From contig NZ_MUYU01000018.1 of NCBI RefSeq assembly GCF_002014825.1, positions 1-64,000 on the forward strand: a stretch of 64,000 nucleotides of DNA. Direction: 5' to 3'. The notes beneath the pieces were generated by a model, which was not told where the DNA came from, did not search any database, and worked only from the letters and a program-made list of their open reading frames with translations. Shown in pieces: positions 18,396-29,507 of the stretch. The stretch is from Moraxella pluranimalium (lineage in GTDB: Bacteria; Pseudomonadota; Gammaproteobacteria; Pseudomonadales; Moraxellaceae). Position 1 is the first letter of the stretch. Every line of letters begins with the position of its first letter. The translations under genes were made by a program, and so were the position numbers.

Positions 18396-18502
18396 ATGAC
18401 AAACTTTTTAGATAATTTACCAAACACCACTCATGCCATAAAGCCCATAGGCTGCGGCAGACTGTCTTGCTTTGCCACTTGTTTTGCGCCCACTATACCT
18501 TA

Positions 18503-19501
18503 TCATGCATCTATCAGCTCATCCACCGCCACCTTCTTCACCTGCCACACGCTCTCGCCAAAGCCATTGAGCCAGCGATCTAGCATATCACTATCCATCA
18601 CGGTGGCACGGACATGATAATAGCCATCATGCGCTTGTATCACTTGATCAGCTGATAATGGCGTCTCGGTCAGATGGAATCCTTCAATTACATCAATACA
18701 AAACTCAAGGCAAATCCGCTCTCGCCCAAAGCCAAAACCCGCCTGCTGATTGATATAATCCGATAAATCAAACCCGCTCGGATACTCAAATGTCAGCGAC
18801 GACACGGCCGCAGCCTGACAGCGATGCAGTGCCAAATGACGAATATCATCAAAGCCATCAAACTGTGCGACCAGATACAGATTGCTCCCTTGTTGCACGA
18901 GCGCCAAAGGCTTTATGCTGTATTCACTGCTAAGATTGTGGCGACGCTGAGTTTGATTGGCGTATCTGATGGTCAAATATCGATTGTCATACAGGGCTGT
19001 GCTGATAGCATCAAGCACTTCAGGCAAAATCACAGGGGGTAATAATGGCTGAGCCATCGGCGCAATGGCAACCTTTTTCATCCATGCTTTGGCATGATCA
19101 TCGGTCGCATCCCGATGATACAGCTCATAGCCTGCTTGTGCAAAGAGAGACTCCAGCGATGTCTTGGCAGAATTTGGCAAAAAATGCTTCAGATGCTGAT
19201 ATGCCAACTGCAGCAACAACGCTTCTTGGTCATTCATCTGCGAGATGCTCACGCCAGAAGACTGCGCCGACCACTGATAACGATAAGGCGTCTGACGATC
19301 ATCACAAATAATCCCAAACGCATCGCACAACGACTGTAGATCCCGCTGTAGCGTACGCAGACTGAGCGTATAGCCCTGTGCCGTCAGTGCATGATGTAGC
19401 TCGCTACTACTGATGCTTTTAGGCCGTTTAGGAATTTTCTTAAGCATTTCAAGCAGGTAAACCGCCCCTTGCTTATTGGATTTGCGTGCTTTTGTCGCCA
19501 T
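18503..19501 (-). CDS. WYL-domain transcriptional regulator
   Basis: A 332-residue regulator with an N-terminal DeoR-type winged helix (ISSSELHHAL...LSLRTLQRDLQSLC, about 25-65) and a WYL domain (about 170-250, TIRYANQT ... IKPLALVQQGSNLYLVAQFDG) followed by a WCX-like C-terminal extension. WYL domains sense nucleic-acid or nucleotide ligands and often control DNA-repair or defence genes. I chose the ATG at 19501, with AGGAG 10 bases upstream. Upstream DNA is shared with the lpdA terminator. No adjacent target operon is evident. Confidence 0.88.
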   Translation of the reverse strand: MATKARKSNKQGAVYLLEMLKKIPKRPKSISSSELHHALTAQGYTLSLRTLQRDLQSLCDAFGIICDDRQTPYRYQWSAQSSGVSISQMNDQEALLLQLAYQHLKHFLPNSAKTSLESLFAQAGYELYHRDATDDHAKAWMKKVAIAPMAQPLLPPVILPEVLDAISTALYDNRYLTIRYANQTQRRHNLSSEYSIKPLALVQQGSNLYLVAQFDGFDDIRHLALHRCQAAAVSSLTFEYPSGFDLSDYINQQAGFGFGRERICLEFCIDVIEGFHLTETPLSADQVIQAHDGYYHVRATVMDSDMLDRWLNGFGESVWQVKKVAVDELIDA

Positions 19502-19558
19502 CTGATCGATACTCCTGTCATCGATAGGTGCTAGATTTTGTGTTATTTTGCCATAAAA

Positions 19559-19589
19559 ACACCCCAAAAGCGCAAAACTTTTGGGGTGT
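19559..19589 (-). terminator. Terminator of the sucA-sucB-lpdA operon
   Basis: Perfect 12-bp stem ACACCCCAAAAG / CTTTTGGGGTGT with a 7-base loop, followed on the minus strand by TTTTTATGG. Confidence 0.9.
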
Positions 19590-19622
19590 ATCAAACTTAA
19601 GTTAAATCAATCAGTTTATTGA

Positions 19623-21092
<1,470 letters not shown>

Positions 21093-21160
21093 TTATAAAA
21101 TGGACAAAGAATTGCCAAGCCATCAGCCGACAATCCTTTGTGTGAATCATGCTACAGACA

Positions 21161-22363
21161 TTATAGGTCTAGTAGTAGCATTTGTGGATCTTCGATCAGC
21201 TCCTTGATAGTCACTAGGAACTGTACCGCTTCTTTACCGTCGATTAGGCGATGGTCATAAGATAGCGCAAGATACATCATCGGTAGGATCACCACTTCAC
21301 CATTGACCGCCATTGGACGCTCGTTGATGGCGTGCATGCCTAGGATGGCAGTTTGTGGTGGGTTGATAATTGGGGTTGATAGTAGTGAACCAAAGACACC
21401 ACCGTTGGTGATGGTGAATGTACCGCCAGTCATCTCTTCGATAGATAGCTTGCCTTCACGAGCTTTGATCGCATAGTCACGGATACCCGCTTCAACATCA
21501 GCCATGCTCATGTTGTCAGTATCACGCAGTACAGGCACAACCAAGCCACGATCAGAAGATACTGCCACGCCCACATCATAGTAACCATGATAGATGATGT
21601 CGTTGCCATCGATTGATGCGTTCACCGCCGGGAAGCGTTTTAGCGCTTCGGTCGCTGCTTTTACAAATAGTGACATAAAGCCAAGTTTTACGCCGTGGCG
21701 TTTTTCGAAACGATCTTTGTACTTGGCACGCAGATCCATCAATGGCTTCATGTTCACTTCGTTAAAGGTGGTCAGCATTGCAGTTTCTTGGGTAGCTGAC
21801 AATAGGCGCTCAGCGATACGCTTACGCAGACGAGTCATTGGCTCGCGTTTTTCGATACGCTGACCTACGGCAGTTGCGATGACTTGACCATTGTCACCTT
21901 TTAGCGTTGGGTTGACCATGTCTGCTTTGGTCACACGACCGCCACGACCTGAACCTTGAACATCAGCAGGGTTTACGCCAGTTTCTTTGGCAGCTTTACG
22001 TACTGCTGGGCTTTGGTCTTTGAAATCACCTTCAGCGCCAGTTGATGCTGGTGCTGGTGCAGCTGCGGCAGCTTCTGCTTTTGGCGCTTCTTCGGCAGCT
22101 GGTGCAGCGGCAGGTGCTGCAGCGACTGCGCCCGCTTCAAAAATAGCAACCACTTCTGCTGATAGGACAGTGTCATCGACATTTTTGACGATGCTGGTGA
22201 TTACGCCATCATCAGGGGCAACGATTTCTAGCACAACTTTATCAGTCTCAACTTCAGCCAATAGCTGGTCACGGCTGACTGCTTCGCCTTCGGCAACATG
22301 CCACTCAACGATCGTACCATCTTGAACTGATTCTGGGAATACTGGGGCTTTGATTTCAGCCAT
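21161..22363 (-). CDS. sucB: 2-oxoglutarate dehydrogenase E2, dihydrolipoyl succinyltransferase
   Basis: Core acyltransferase of the 2-oxoglutarate dehydrogenase complex. The 400-residue protein has one lipoyl domain with the modified Lys in VETDKVVLE (about 43), an Ala/Pro/Glu linker (about 80-110), a peripheral subunit-binding domain ([13 protein letters not shown] ... [12 protein letters not shown]) and a catalytic domain ending with [13 protein letters not shown] (His and Asp active site). The start has AAGGAG 7 bases upstream. It lies between sucA and lpdA. Confidence 0.98.
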   Translation of the reverse strand: MAEIKAPVFPESVQDGTIVEWHVAEGEAVSRDQLLAEVETDKVVLEIVAPDDGVITSIVKNVDDTVLSAEVVAIFEAGAVAAAPAAAPAAEEAPKAEAAAAAPAPASTGAEGDFKDQSPAVRKAAKETGVNPADVQGSGRGGRVTKADMVNPTLKGDNGQVIATAVGQRIEKREPMTRLRKRIAERLLSATQETAMLTTFNEVNMKPLMDLRAKYKDRFEKRHGVKLGFMSLFVKAATEALKRFPAVNASIDGNDIIYHGYYDVGVAVSSDRGLVVPVLRDTDNMSMADVEAGIRDYAIKAREGKLSIEEMTGGTFTITNGGVFGSLLSTPIINPPQTAILGMHAINERPMAVNGEVVILPMMYLALSYDHRLIDGKEAVQFLVTIKELIEDPQMLLLDL

Positions 22364-22410
22364 AATAAACTCCTTAAAAGTTTATAAATATCAATTAATT
22401 TAATTTTAAA

Positions 22411-22447
22411 AAGGAAAAACAGCCAAACCAGTCAAATGATTTGGCTG
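22411..22447 (-). terminator. Terminator-like hairpin between sucA and sucB
   Basis: Minus strand: CAGCCAAA / TTTGGCTG, an 8-bp stem with a 12-base loop, then TTTTTCCTTTTT. Inside the operon it could lower sucB-lpdA relative to sucA. Confidence 0.55.
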
Positions 22448-22455
22448 CGGATCAA

Positions 22456-25308
22456 TTATTGTAGCTCATCAACAGTAACGCCAAGCGCTTGAGCGACTAG
22501 GGCTTTTTGTTGTTCTGCGTGCATCTTCGGTGAACCAGTCGCCGGTGCAGCTGCCGCTGGGCGAGCTGATGGTGCGATGATTTTCGCCTTGGTTGGCGCA
22601 GGTACAACGATGCGATATAGCTCTGGCGCTAGGTAGTACCACGCACCTTGATTCAATGGCTCTTCTTGTGACCAGATGATTTCTTCTAGATTTGGATATT
22701 TTGCAATCTCTTCTAGAATGCGTGCTTCTGGTAGCGGATATAGCTGTTCGATACGCACGATGGCGATATGCTCTTGACCCAGCTTACGGCGTTGATCAAG
22801 TAGATCGTAGTACACTTTACCGCCACACAGTACCAAGCGAGTCACTTTGCTGTTGTCGATGGTGTCAATCTCTGGCAATACTGTCTCAAACTTACCTGTT
22901 GCCAGTTCTGACAGCTCAGAAGTCGCTAGCGGATGGCGTAGCAAGCTCTTTGGTGACATCACAATTAATGGCTTACGCACTGGGCGAACCACTTGGCGAC
23001 GCAATGCGTGGAAAATCTGCGCAGGTGTTGTCGGTGTGATGACTTGCATATTTTCTTCGGCACACAGTTGCAAGAAACGCTCTAGGCGGGCTGATGAGTG
23101 CTCAGGGCCTTGACCTTCAAAGCCGTGTGGCAATAGCATTGTTAGACCACACAGACGCTGCCATTTGGTTTCGCCTGATGAGATGAATTGGTCAATCACC
23201 ACCTGCGCACCGTTCACGAAGTCGCCAAACTGCGCTTCCCAAATAATCAATGAATTTGGCACTGTAGTTGCATAGCCATATTCAAAGGCAAGCACCGCTT
23301 CTTCGGATAGTAGCGAGTTATAAGTCGCAAATCGTGCTTGGGTTGGTGAAATGTGCTGTAGCGGAATGTACATACTGCCGTCATTCATGTTGTACAGCTC
23401 ACTGTGGCGATGTGAGAATGTACCACGACCGACGTCTTCACCGGTGATACGCACCAATGAGCCTTCGTCTGCAAGGCTAGCATAAGCCAAAGTCTCAGCA
23501 GCACCCCAGTTCAGTGGCTCTTGACCGGTTTGCATGGCTAGACGCTGTTCCACGACTTTTGCCACTTGACGCTGCAAGGTGAAGCCTTCTGGGATTTTTG
23601 CCATTGCTTCGCCATAGGCTTTTAGCTTATTGATATCAACGCCAGTTTCCCAGTCATCTTCTAGCTTATGACCCAGATAAGGTTTCCAATCCACGAACAA
23701 TTCGGTATTTGGCTCGCTGACCCAGCCACTTGCGACATTTTGACCATTGTCTAGCGCGACACGATAGTCGTCTTCGTACTTGGCATTTTCTTCGGCACTA
23801 ATCACGCCTGCTGCGACAAGCTTGTCCGCATACTGCGTGCGAGTGGTTGGTAGTTTTTTGATGACAGCATACATCAGCGGCTGTGTGGCTGATGGCTCAT
23901 CTGATTCGTTATGACCGTTACGGCGATAGCAGACGATATCAATCACGATATCTTTGCCAAATTCACGGCGATAATCCACCGCCAATTGAGAAGCGAATAC
24001 CACCGCTTCAGGGTCATCACCATTGACATGGATAATCGGTGCATGAACCATCTTGGCAACATCAGTACAGTACTCGGTTGAGCGAGCATCTTCTGGACGT
24101 GATGTGGTAAAACCTACTTGGTTGTTGATGACAATGTGCACGGTGCCGCCTGTCTTATAGGCACGAGTTTGTGACATTTGGAAAGTTTCTTGGTTCACGC
24201 CCTGACCTGCAAAGGCAGCATCACCATGCACCACGATTGGCATAACGGTGCTGTTGTCAATCTCATAGCCGTACTTGTCTGAGCGACGAGCTTGACGAGC
24301 ACGCACTGAGCCGAGCAGTACTGGCGAGACAATCTCTAGATGCGATGGGTTGAACGCCAATGCCAAGTGCATCTCACCACCCGGGGTCATCACGTTTGAT
24401 GAAAAACCGTTGTGGTATTTGACATCGCCTGAACCAACCGCTGGCTGTACTTTACCGTCAAATTCATCAAACAAATCGCTTGGATTTTTACCCAAGATAT
24501 TGACAAGTAGGTTCAAACGACCACGGTGTGCCATACCGATAACGACTTCTTTTGAGCCGTAGCCACCAGCACGCTGTACCATCTCATGCATTGCAGGGAT
24601 AAAGCTTTCGCCACCTTCTAGACCAAAACGCTTCACACCTGTGTATTTACGAGCTAGATATTTTTCTAGACCTTCAGCTGCGGTTAGACGCTCTAGGATT
24701 TCTAGTTTTTTGGCTTTGTCAAAGGTGATATGACCTTGATTTGATTCGATATAATTCTCAAACCAGCGTTTTTCGGTGGCGGTGAATACATGCATGTACT
24801 CATAGCCGATGCTGCTGCAATAGATACGCTCTAGGATCTCGATGATCTCACGCAGCGTTGCGCTGTCTTTGCCGATGGCAAGATCATTGGTTGGGAATAC
24901 GGTGTCAAGATCAGCTTCAGATAGACCATGATATGCCAAAGTCAGCTCTTCTAGCTGTGGGCGATCTTGTAGTCCTAGCGGATCTAGGTTTGCCATGCGA
25001 TGACCACGGCGGCGATACGATGAGATCAGCTGCTGTACTGCCATCAATTTTGGATTGGTGTCACCAGAAGACTGAGCTACTGCTCGTGGTGCATTGGTTT
25101 GGTTGCGTGCCAAAAGCAAGAACTGCTCTTTGATGGCATTGTGTGGAGCATCAGTCGGTTGCTGATAGTTGGCAAAGTAGGTTTGCCACTCGGTGCTGAC
25201 ACTGTTATTATCTTCTAAATATTGTTCATACAGTGCTTCGACATAGGCTGCACTGTCTGCCGCCAATTCGGTGTTTAAAAACGCCACCGTCTCTTTACTG
25301 TTTGTCAT
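22456..25308 (-). CDS. sucA: 2-oxoglutarate dehydrogenase E1 component
   Basis: Thiamine diphosphate-dependent decarboxylase of the TCA cycle. The 950-residue protein (E. coli 933) begins with an E2-interacting helix (AAYVEALYEQYL) and shows GMAHRGRLNLL, the ThDP region GDDPEAV...A, and the transketolase-like domain (RGTFSHRHSEL, MLLPHGFEGQGPEHSSAR). First gene of sucA-sucB-lpdA. No good ribosome site is visible before the ATG. The leader carries an 8-bp inverted repeat. Confidence 0.98.
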   Translation of the reverse strand: MTNSKETVAFLNTELAADSAAYVEALYEQYLEDNNSVSTEWQTYFANYQQPTDAPHNAIKEQFLLLARNQTNAPRAVAQSSGDTNPKLMAVQQLISSYRRRGHRMANLDPLGLQDRPQLEELTLAYHGLSEADLDTVFPTNDLAIGKDSATLREIIEILERIYCSSIGYEYMHVFTATEKRWFENYIESNQGHITFDKAKKLEILERLTAAEGLEKYLARKYTGVKRFGLEGGESFIPAMHEMVQRAGGYGSKEVVIGMAHRGRLNLLVNILGKNPSDLFDEFDGKVQPAVGSGDVKYHNGFSSNVMTPGGEMHLALAFNPSHLEIVSPVLLGSVRARQARRSDKYGYEIDNSTVMPIVVHGDAAFAGQGVNQETFQMSQTRAYKTGGTVHIVINNQVGFTTSRPEDARSTEYCTDVAKMVHAPIIHVNGDDPEAVVFASQLAVDYRREFGKDIVIDIVCYRRNGHNESDEPSATQPLMYAVIKKLPTTRTQYADKLVAAGVISAEENAKYEDDYRVALDNGQNVASGWVSEPNTELFVDWKPYLGHKLEDDWETGVDINKLKAYGEAMAKIPEGFTLQRQVAKVVEQRLAMQTGQEPLNWGAAETLAYASLADEGSLVRITGEDVGRGTFSHRHSELYNMNDGSMYIPLQHISPTQARFATYNSLLSEEAVLAFEYGYATTVPNSLIIWEAQFGDFVNGAQVVIDQFISSGETKWQRLCGLTMLLPHGFEGQGPEHSSARLERFLQLCAEENMQVITPTTPAQIFHALRRQVVRPVRKPLIVMSPKSLLRHPLATSELSELATGKFETVLPEIDTIDNSKVTRLVLCGGKVYYDLLDQRRKLGQEHIAIVRIEQLYPLPEARILEEIAKYPNLEEIIWSQEEPLNQGAWYYLAPELYRIVVPAPTKAKIIAPSARPAAAAPATGSPKMHAEQQKALVAQALGVTVDELQ

Positions 25309-25784
25309 TGTATTACGCCATGGTTAGCCAAAATCAGATTGCCATCCTGACTGACTCATCAAATGATGGCAACGAACTATGCGTCTTGTTATAAGACATA
25401 CCGCTATATAGTGTACGCCTTTTTTCTAAAGATAACAAGTTTCAATCGTGTAAATGTCGATAAAATTCGTGCCGATTGACGCAATTATTTTCAAGGTTTG
25501 GCTAAACAGTCTGTTATTTTAAGAATTTTAAAAATGTCAAGACGTTTGACGGCTTTTTATACGAAAAATTTTAATCGTTATCATTGATTTTTTTAAAGTT
25601 GATTGTGCCCAGTGATACGTTATTTGTTTACATTTTAGCAAGTTATTGATACAAAATAACTACAAGATGCCATTTGCCAAGCATCAAATTTTTCATGCAT
25701 TATAAGTGTATCGACAATGCAGGGAATGCATGGTGGCATCGCCTGTTGCGTTGATGACACAGTCACTCATAAAAGGAACTTATC
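25309..25784. other. 476-base divergent region (sucA / aldehyde dehydrogenase)
   Basis: AT-rich with no gene. It contains the sucA promoter (25410-25438, minus), a leader inverted repeat TTGCCATC / GATGGCAA (25339-25346 with 25365-25372), and upstream DNA of the aldehyde dehydrogenase gene, with TTGCCA near 25675 and CATTAT 18 bases later as a weak promoter. Confidence 0.5.
25410..25438 (-). promoter_or_regulatory. Candidate sucA promoter
   Basis: Minus strand: TTGTTA (25433-25438), 17-base spacer, TACACT (25410-25415); 4 of 6 matches in each box, with a leader of about 95 bases. Confidence 0.4.
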
Positions 25785-27296
25785 ATGCGTTATGCCAATC
25801 CGAATACCGAAGGCAGTAAAGTCAATTTCAAAGAAAAATACGACAATTTCATCGGTGGGCAATGGGTCGCCCCTGTGGATGGTGAATATTTTGATGACAT
25901 CTCACCGGTCGATGGCAAGCCTTTTGCCAAAGTCGCCAAATCCAATGCCAAAGACATCGAGCTAGCACTTGATGCTGCACACGCCGCCAAAGACGCTTGG
26001 GGCAAGACCTCACCGACCGAACGCTCTGCATTATTATTAAAAATCGCTGACCGCCTAGAAGCCAATCTTGAGACGCTGGCGGTCGCCGAGACTTGGGAGA
26101 ATGGTAAGCCAATCCGTGAGACGCTGGCAGCCGATATTCCGCTTGCGATTGACCATTTCCGTTATTTTGCTAGCTGTATCCGCAGCCAAGAAGGTAGCAT
26201 CAGCCAAATCGATGACGATACGGTGGCGTATCATTTCCACGAGCCGATTGGTGTGGTGGGTCAGATTATCCCTTGGAACTTCCCAATCTTGATGGCGGCA
26301 TGGAAAATCGCCCCTGCTCTGGCGGCAGGTAACTGTATCGTACTCAAGCCTGCCGAACAAACCCCTGTCAGCATCATGGTACTCATTGAGCTGATTGCAG
26401 ATTTGCTACCAAAAGGCGTGCTCAATGTGGTCAATGGCTTTGGCCCTGAAGTCGGCACACCGCTTGCGACCAATCCACGCATCGGCAAAGTCGCCTTTAC
26501 CGGCTCAACCGAAGTCGGCCAAAAAATCATGCAATACGCCACCGAGAACATTATCCCTGTGACGCTTGAGCTTGGCGGTAAATCACCGAATATTTTCTTT
26601 GCCGATGTCATGGACAAAGATGATGACTTCTTGGACAAAGCACTCGAAGGCTTTGCGATGTTCGCCCTAAACCAAGGCGAAGTCTGTACCTGCCCATCTC
26701 GTGCACTGGTGCATGAGAGCATCGCCGAAGAGTTCTTGAAAAAAGCTGTTGAGCGTGTCAAGAAAATCAAAACCGGTCATCCGCTCGACACCGAGACCAT
26801 GATTGGCGCACAAGCATCCCAAGAGCAGCAAGACAAGATCTTAGGCTGCATTGCTAAGGGCAAATCAGAAGGTGCTGAAGTATTGACTGGCGGTGAAGCA
26901 CGCAGTGAGATTGATGGCGGATTTTATATTGAGCCGACCATCTTTAAGGGTGAGAACAGCATGGAGATTTTCCAACAAGAAATCTTTGGCCCTGTCTTGT
27001 CCGTCACCACCTTCAAGGACTTTGACGAAGCCATCGCCATCGCCAACGACACCATGTATGGACTTGGCGCGGGTGTCTGGAGCCGTGACGGTAACACCGC
27101 CTATCGTGCTGGCCGTGCCATCCAAGCAGGCCGTGTGTGGACCAACTGCTACCACATCTATCCTGCACACGCTGCCTTTGGTGGCTACAAGAAATCAGGT
27201 ATCGGCCGTGAGACACACAAGATGATGCTTGACCACTATCAACAAACCAAAAACCTAATGGTCAGCTACTCTGCCAAGGCGATGGGATTTTTCTAA
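25785..27296 (+). CDS. NAD-dependent aldehyde dehydrogenase (ExaC/AcoD type)
   Basis: A 503-residue ALDH-superfamily enzyme, most like acetaldehyde dehydrogenases of the ExaC/AcoD/AldB group by its MRYANPN start and overall sequence. The catalytic Glu is in ELGGKSPN and the nucleophilic Cys in [11 protein letters not shown] (two Cys in a row, typical of this group). The NAD fold shows GFGPEVG and AFTGSTEVG. It would oxidise acetaldehyde or similar aldehydes to acids. The start has AAAGGA 8 bases upstream. Monocistronic, with a strong terminator. Confidence 0.93.
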   Translation: MRYANPNTEGSKVNFKEKYDNFIGGQWVAPVDGEYFDDISPVDGKPFAKVAKSNAKDIELALDAAHAAKDAWGKTSPTERSALLLKIADRLEANLETLAVAETWENGKPIRETLAADIPLAIDHFRYFASCIRSQEGSISQIDDDTVAYHFHEPIGVVGQIIPWNFPILMAAWKIAPALAAGNCIVLKPAEQTPVSIMVLIELIADLLPKGVLNVVNGFGPEVGTPLATNPRIGKVAFTGSTEVGQKIMQYATENIIPVTLELGGKSPNIFFADVMDKDDDFLDKALEGFAMFALNQGEVCTCPSRALVHESIAEEFLKKAVERVKKIKTGHPLDTETMIGAQASQEQQDKILGCIAKGKSEGAEVLTGGEARSEIDGGFYIEPTIFKGENSMEIFQQEIFGPVLSVTTFKDFDEAIAIANDTMYGLGAGVWSRDGNTAYRAGRAIQAGRVWTNCYHIYPAHAAFGGYKKSGIGRETHKMMLDHYQQTKNLMVSYSAKAMGFF

Positions 27297-27312
27297 GTCG
27301 ATTTCCTAGACC

Positions 27313-27346
27313 AAAACACCGTTTGACAGTTGCAAACGGTGTTTTT
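27313..27346 (+). terminator. Terminator of the aldehyde dehydrogenase gene
   Basis: Perfect 13-bp stem AAAACACCGTTTG / CAAACGGTGTTTT with a 7-base loop and a T tract. Confidence 0.9.
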
Positions 27347-27368
27347 ACTTTAGAAAGTTGACAAACTC

Positions 27369-27397
27369 AGTAAAATAAAACGGTGTTTTGCTTTACT
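27369..27397 (-). terminator. Hairpin overlapping the stop of the 4-TM gene
   Basis: AGTAAA...AAAAC / GTTTT...TTTACT with minor mismatches. The loop repeats the ACCGTTTT motif of the neighbouring terminator. Possible minus-strand terminator. Confidence 0.35.
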
Positions 27398-27887
27398 TTT
27401 TCGCCTGTTCCAAAACCGCCCGATAGCCATTCGCTCGTTCTTTAGAAAAATAGTCAATCACGGCAAACGAAGTCCCCAAAATAAGTAACGCCACTGCCCA
27501 CGCTTTCCATTTCACGCCCACATCAAAATGCAATAACGCCAACGCCACCGCAAAACTAACCACACTAATCGCAATAGACATCGGATACAAATATTGAAAA
27601 TTCGCTACCCGTTTTAATTCATCGACAACAAATTGCGTTTCGCCCACGGCTTGATAAGTGTCTGCCACGTTTGCCATGGTCTGTATATTGCTATAAATCA
27701 TCGGCACACCAATCGCCAAAAACAGCACCAAAAGCACCATCATCGGCACAAACAAGGCTTTCGCCCCTGTACTTTGCCCATAAAAATGGCACAGCAAACC
27801 AATCAGCCCCAAACAAACGCCCGCCCCCACAATAAACCATGCTTCCAAAATTTCGCCTTGATACCAAGCAATCGTGTGTTGATACAT
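27393..27887 (-). CDS. Four-transmembrane inner-membrane protein, unknown function
   Basis: A 164-residue hydrophobic protein with predicted helices at about 15-35, 43-63, 100-120 and 126-146, and a short basic C-terminal tail (FSKERANGYRAVLEQAKK). A soluble loop of about 35 residues lies between helices 2 and 3. AGGA lies 7 bases upstream of the ATG. It is downstream of the SDR gene on the same strand in an AT-rich cassette with a divergent TetR regulator, so probably co-regulated. I do not recognise the family. Confidence 0.75.
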   Translation of the reverse strand: MYQHTIAWYQGEILEAWFIVGAGVCLGLIGLLCHFYGQSTGAKALFVPMMVLLVLFLAIGVPMIYSNIQTMANVADTYQAVGETQFVVDELKRVANFQYLYPMSIAISVVSFAVALALLHFDVGVKWKAWAVALLILGTSFAVIDYFSKERANGYRAVLEQAKK

Positions 27888-27909
27888 TTTATTATCCTAA
27901 AAAGTGAAA

Positions 27910-27938
27910 GGTTTTGGCATTATTAAAACACCAAAACC
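27910..27938 (-). terminator. Hairpin between SDR and 4-TM genes
   Basis: Perfect 8-bp inverted repeat GGTTTTGG / CCAAAACC with a 13-base loop and a short T tract on the minus strand; possible partial terminator. Confidence 0.4.
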
Positions 27939-27954
27939 CATTGATTTTTAAAAA

Positions 27955-28704
27955 TTACTTGGCACAAAAACCGCCATCAACATTTAAAATCGTTCCTGTC
28001 ATAAACGGCACATCAGGCGATGCCAAAAACACAATCGCATTAGCAATAGAACTCGTATCGCCCATTTTATTCATCGGGTGAATGCCTGCAATTTTATCTT
28101 CTGGATAAACGCCTGCGTTAATAGCATTTTGCAAAATATCGGTTTTAATTGCCCCAGGGGCAACGGCATTGACCCGAATGCCTTGCGTCGCATAATCTAA
28201 CGACGCACTTTTGGTTAAGCCGACCACTGCGTGTTTGCTTGCCGAATATTGTGAAGTAAATTCAATGCCATTTAAACCTGCAATAGACGCCAAATTGACC
28301 ACCACGCCACCGCCAGTTTTGAGCATTGCGTCAATGGCGTATTTCATTCCCCAAAATAGCCCCATCACATTGACTTCAATCAACTCACGGAAATTTTCGG
28401 TAGAATGTTGATGTAATGGTACATTTTCACGCCCTGCAATGCCTGAATTATTGACCATTACATCAATTTTACCAAAATGGGCAACGGCTTGTTCAATCAA
28501 GGCTTTGACTTCATTTTCTTGGGTAATGTCTGTTTTGACAAAAATCGCATTCGCACCCAACGATTTGATTTCATTGACAACTTCTAAACCTTCTTTTTTA
28601 CGGCGACCGCTGACCACGATATTGTCGCCTAATTTGGCAAATGCCAATGCCGTTTCTTTGCCGATACCCGATGTTGCCCCAGTAATGACGATAGTGCGTT
28701 TCAT
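27955..28704 (-). CDS. SDR-family NAD(P)-dependent oxidoreductase
   Basis: A 249-residue classical short-chain dehydrogenase: TGATSGIG cofactor site (8-15), NNSG in place of NNAG, catalytic Ser in NLASIAG, YSASK (Tyr-x3-Lys) and the PGAIKTD helix. The R-R-K after the second beta strand (SGRRKKE) favours NADPH. The substrate is unknown. Divergent from the adjacent TetR gene, the usual arrangement for a TetR-repressed oxidoreductase. Codons are A/T-rich compared with the neighbours, which suggests transfer. Confidence 0.92.
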   Translation of the reverse strand: MKRTIVITGATSGIGKETALAFAKLGDNIVVSGRRKKEGLEVVNEIKSLGANAIFVKTDITQENEVKALIEQAVAHFGKIDVMVNNSGIAGRENVPLHQHSTENFRELIEVNVMGLFWGMKYAIDAMLKTGGGVVVNLASIAGLNGIEFTSQYSASKHAVVGLTKSASLDYATQGIRVNAVAPGAIKTDILQNAINAGVYPEDKIAGIHPMNKMGDTSSIANAIVFLASPDVPFMTGTILNVDGGFCAK

Positions 28705-28796
28705 AAAAAATCCTTGTGTGTGTTGAAAATTTAAGATAAGTGTATTTTAGGAGATTTTTATGTGTTAAAATAGCTATAAATGATATTTAAATTTCA

Positions 28797-28840
28797 GCAT
28801 ATCCATACAAAATACATAAAAAGTATGCTTATAATGAAAT
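28797..28840. promoter_or_regulatory. Operator/promoter region between SDR and tetR
   Basis: Nested inverted repeats: CATAC (28804) / GTATG (28823) with a 14-base spacer, and AGCATA / TATGCT around it. A perfect TATAAT (28830-28835) lies at the right edge as -10 for tetR. A likely TetR binding site. Confidence 0.45.
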
Positions 28841-28873
28841 TAACCAGCAAATAGTTTAACCAACGAGTAAGCC

Positions 28874-29398
28874 ATGAACAAAACCGACCTGCGTGTGATT
28901 AAAACACGCGAAACTATGCACCGTGCTTTAATTGATTTGTTACACGAAAAGCCATTTGATGAGATTACCGCTAAAGATGTGATTGAAAAAGCAAGGGTTA
29001 ATCGCACGACTTTTTACCGTTATTATTCGGGATTGGTTTCTTTAATTGATGAAGTGTTTTTTGATTTTAAACAAAAATTTGCGGATTTGCTCGCTAATGA
29101 ACATTGTCAAACCGAACAAGTTTTTCAAGATTTTCTCAATTCTCGGCACACTATTTCAGCGTTATGGAGAATCCAATCTCGCCGTTATGGGCTATATGAT
29201 GATATGCACAAAATGTTGCGAGTTGCTTTTGCTGATGAATTGGTTAAGCAAAATATGGTGGGACATTCTTTGCATTATCAATCATTTATTTGTGCCAGTT
29301 TGTGTATGGAAAGTTTGAGATATGCGATTTTGCATAATGAAACCATGAGCTTGAAACAGAGTATTGATGATATTAAGTCATTGGCTGGTTTATTTTGA
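28874..29398 (+). CDS. TetR-family transcriptional regulator
   Basis: A 174-residue repressor with an N-terminal TetR helix-turn-helix (RETMHRALIDLLHEKPFDEITAKDVIEKARVNRTTFYRYY motif region at about 12-50, only key residues given: TFYRYY). The ligand-binding part is a short all-helical domain and does not point to a ligand. The TFYRYYSG...L form is common in TetR_C_7/AcrR-like regulators. Divergent from the SDR gene, and most likely controls it and the membrane protein. Confidence 0.9.
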   Translation: MNKTDLRVIKTRETMHRALIDLLHEKPFDEITAKDVIEKARVNRTTFYRYYSGLVSLIDEVFFDFKQKFADLLANEHCQTEQVFQDFLNSRHTISALWRIQSRRYGLYDDMHKMLRVAFADELVKQNMVGHSLHYQSFICASLCMESLRYAILHNETMSLKQSIDDIKSLAGLF

Positions 29399-29456
29399 TT
29401 AAAATATTGAAAGCAAGCTTAAGCATAGCTGATTAACTAAGTTCCACATGAAACCC

Positions 29457-29489
29457 ACAAAAAAAGACATCACCGATTGGCGATGTCTT
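29457..29489 (-). terminator. Terminator of the glutamate synthase-like gene
   Basis: AAGACATC / GATGTCTT stem with inner CC-GG pairs, followed on the minus strand by seven T. Confidence 0.85.
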
Positions 29490-29507
29490 GGTATGGGTGC
29501 TGTGGCA

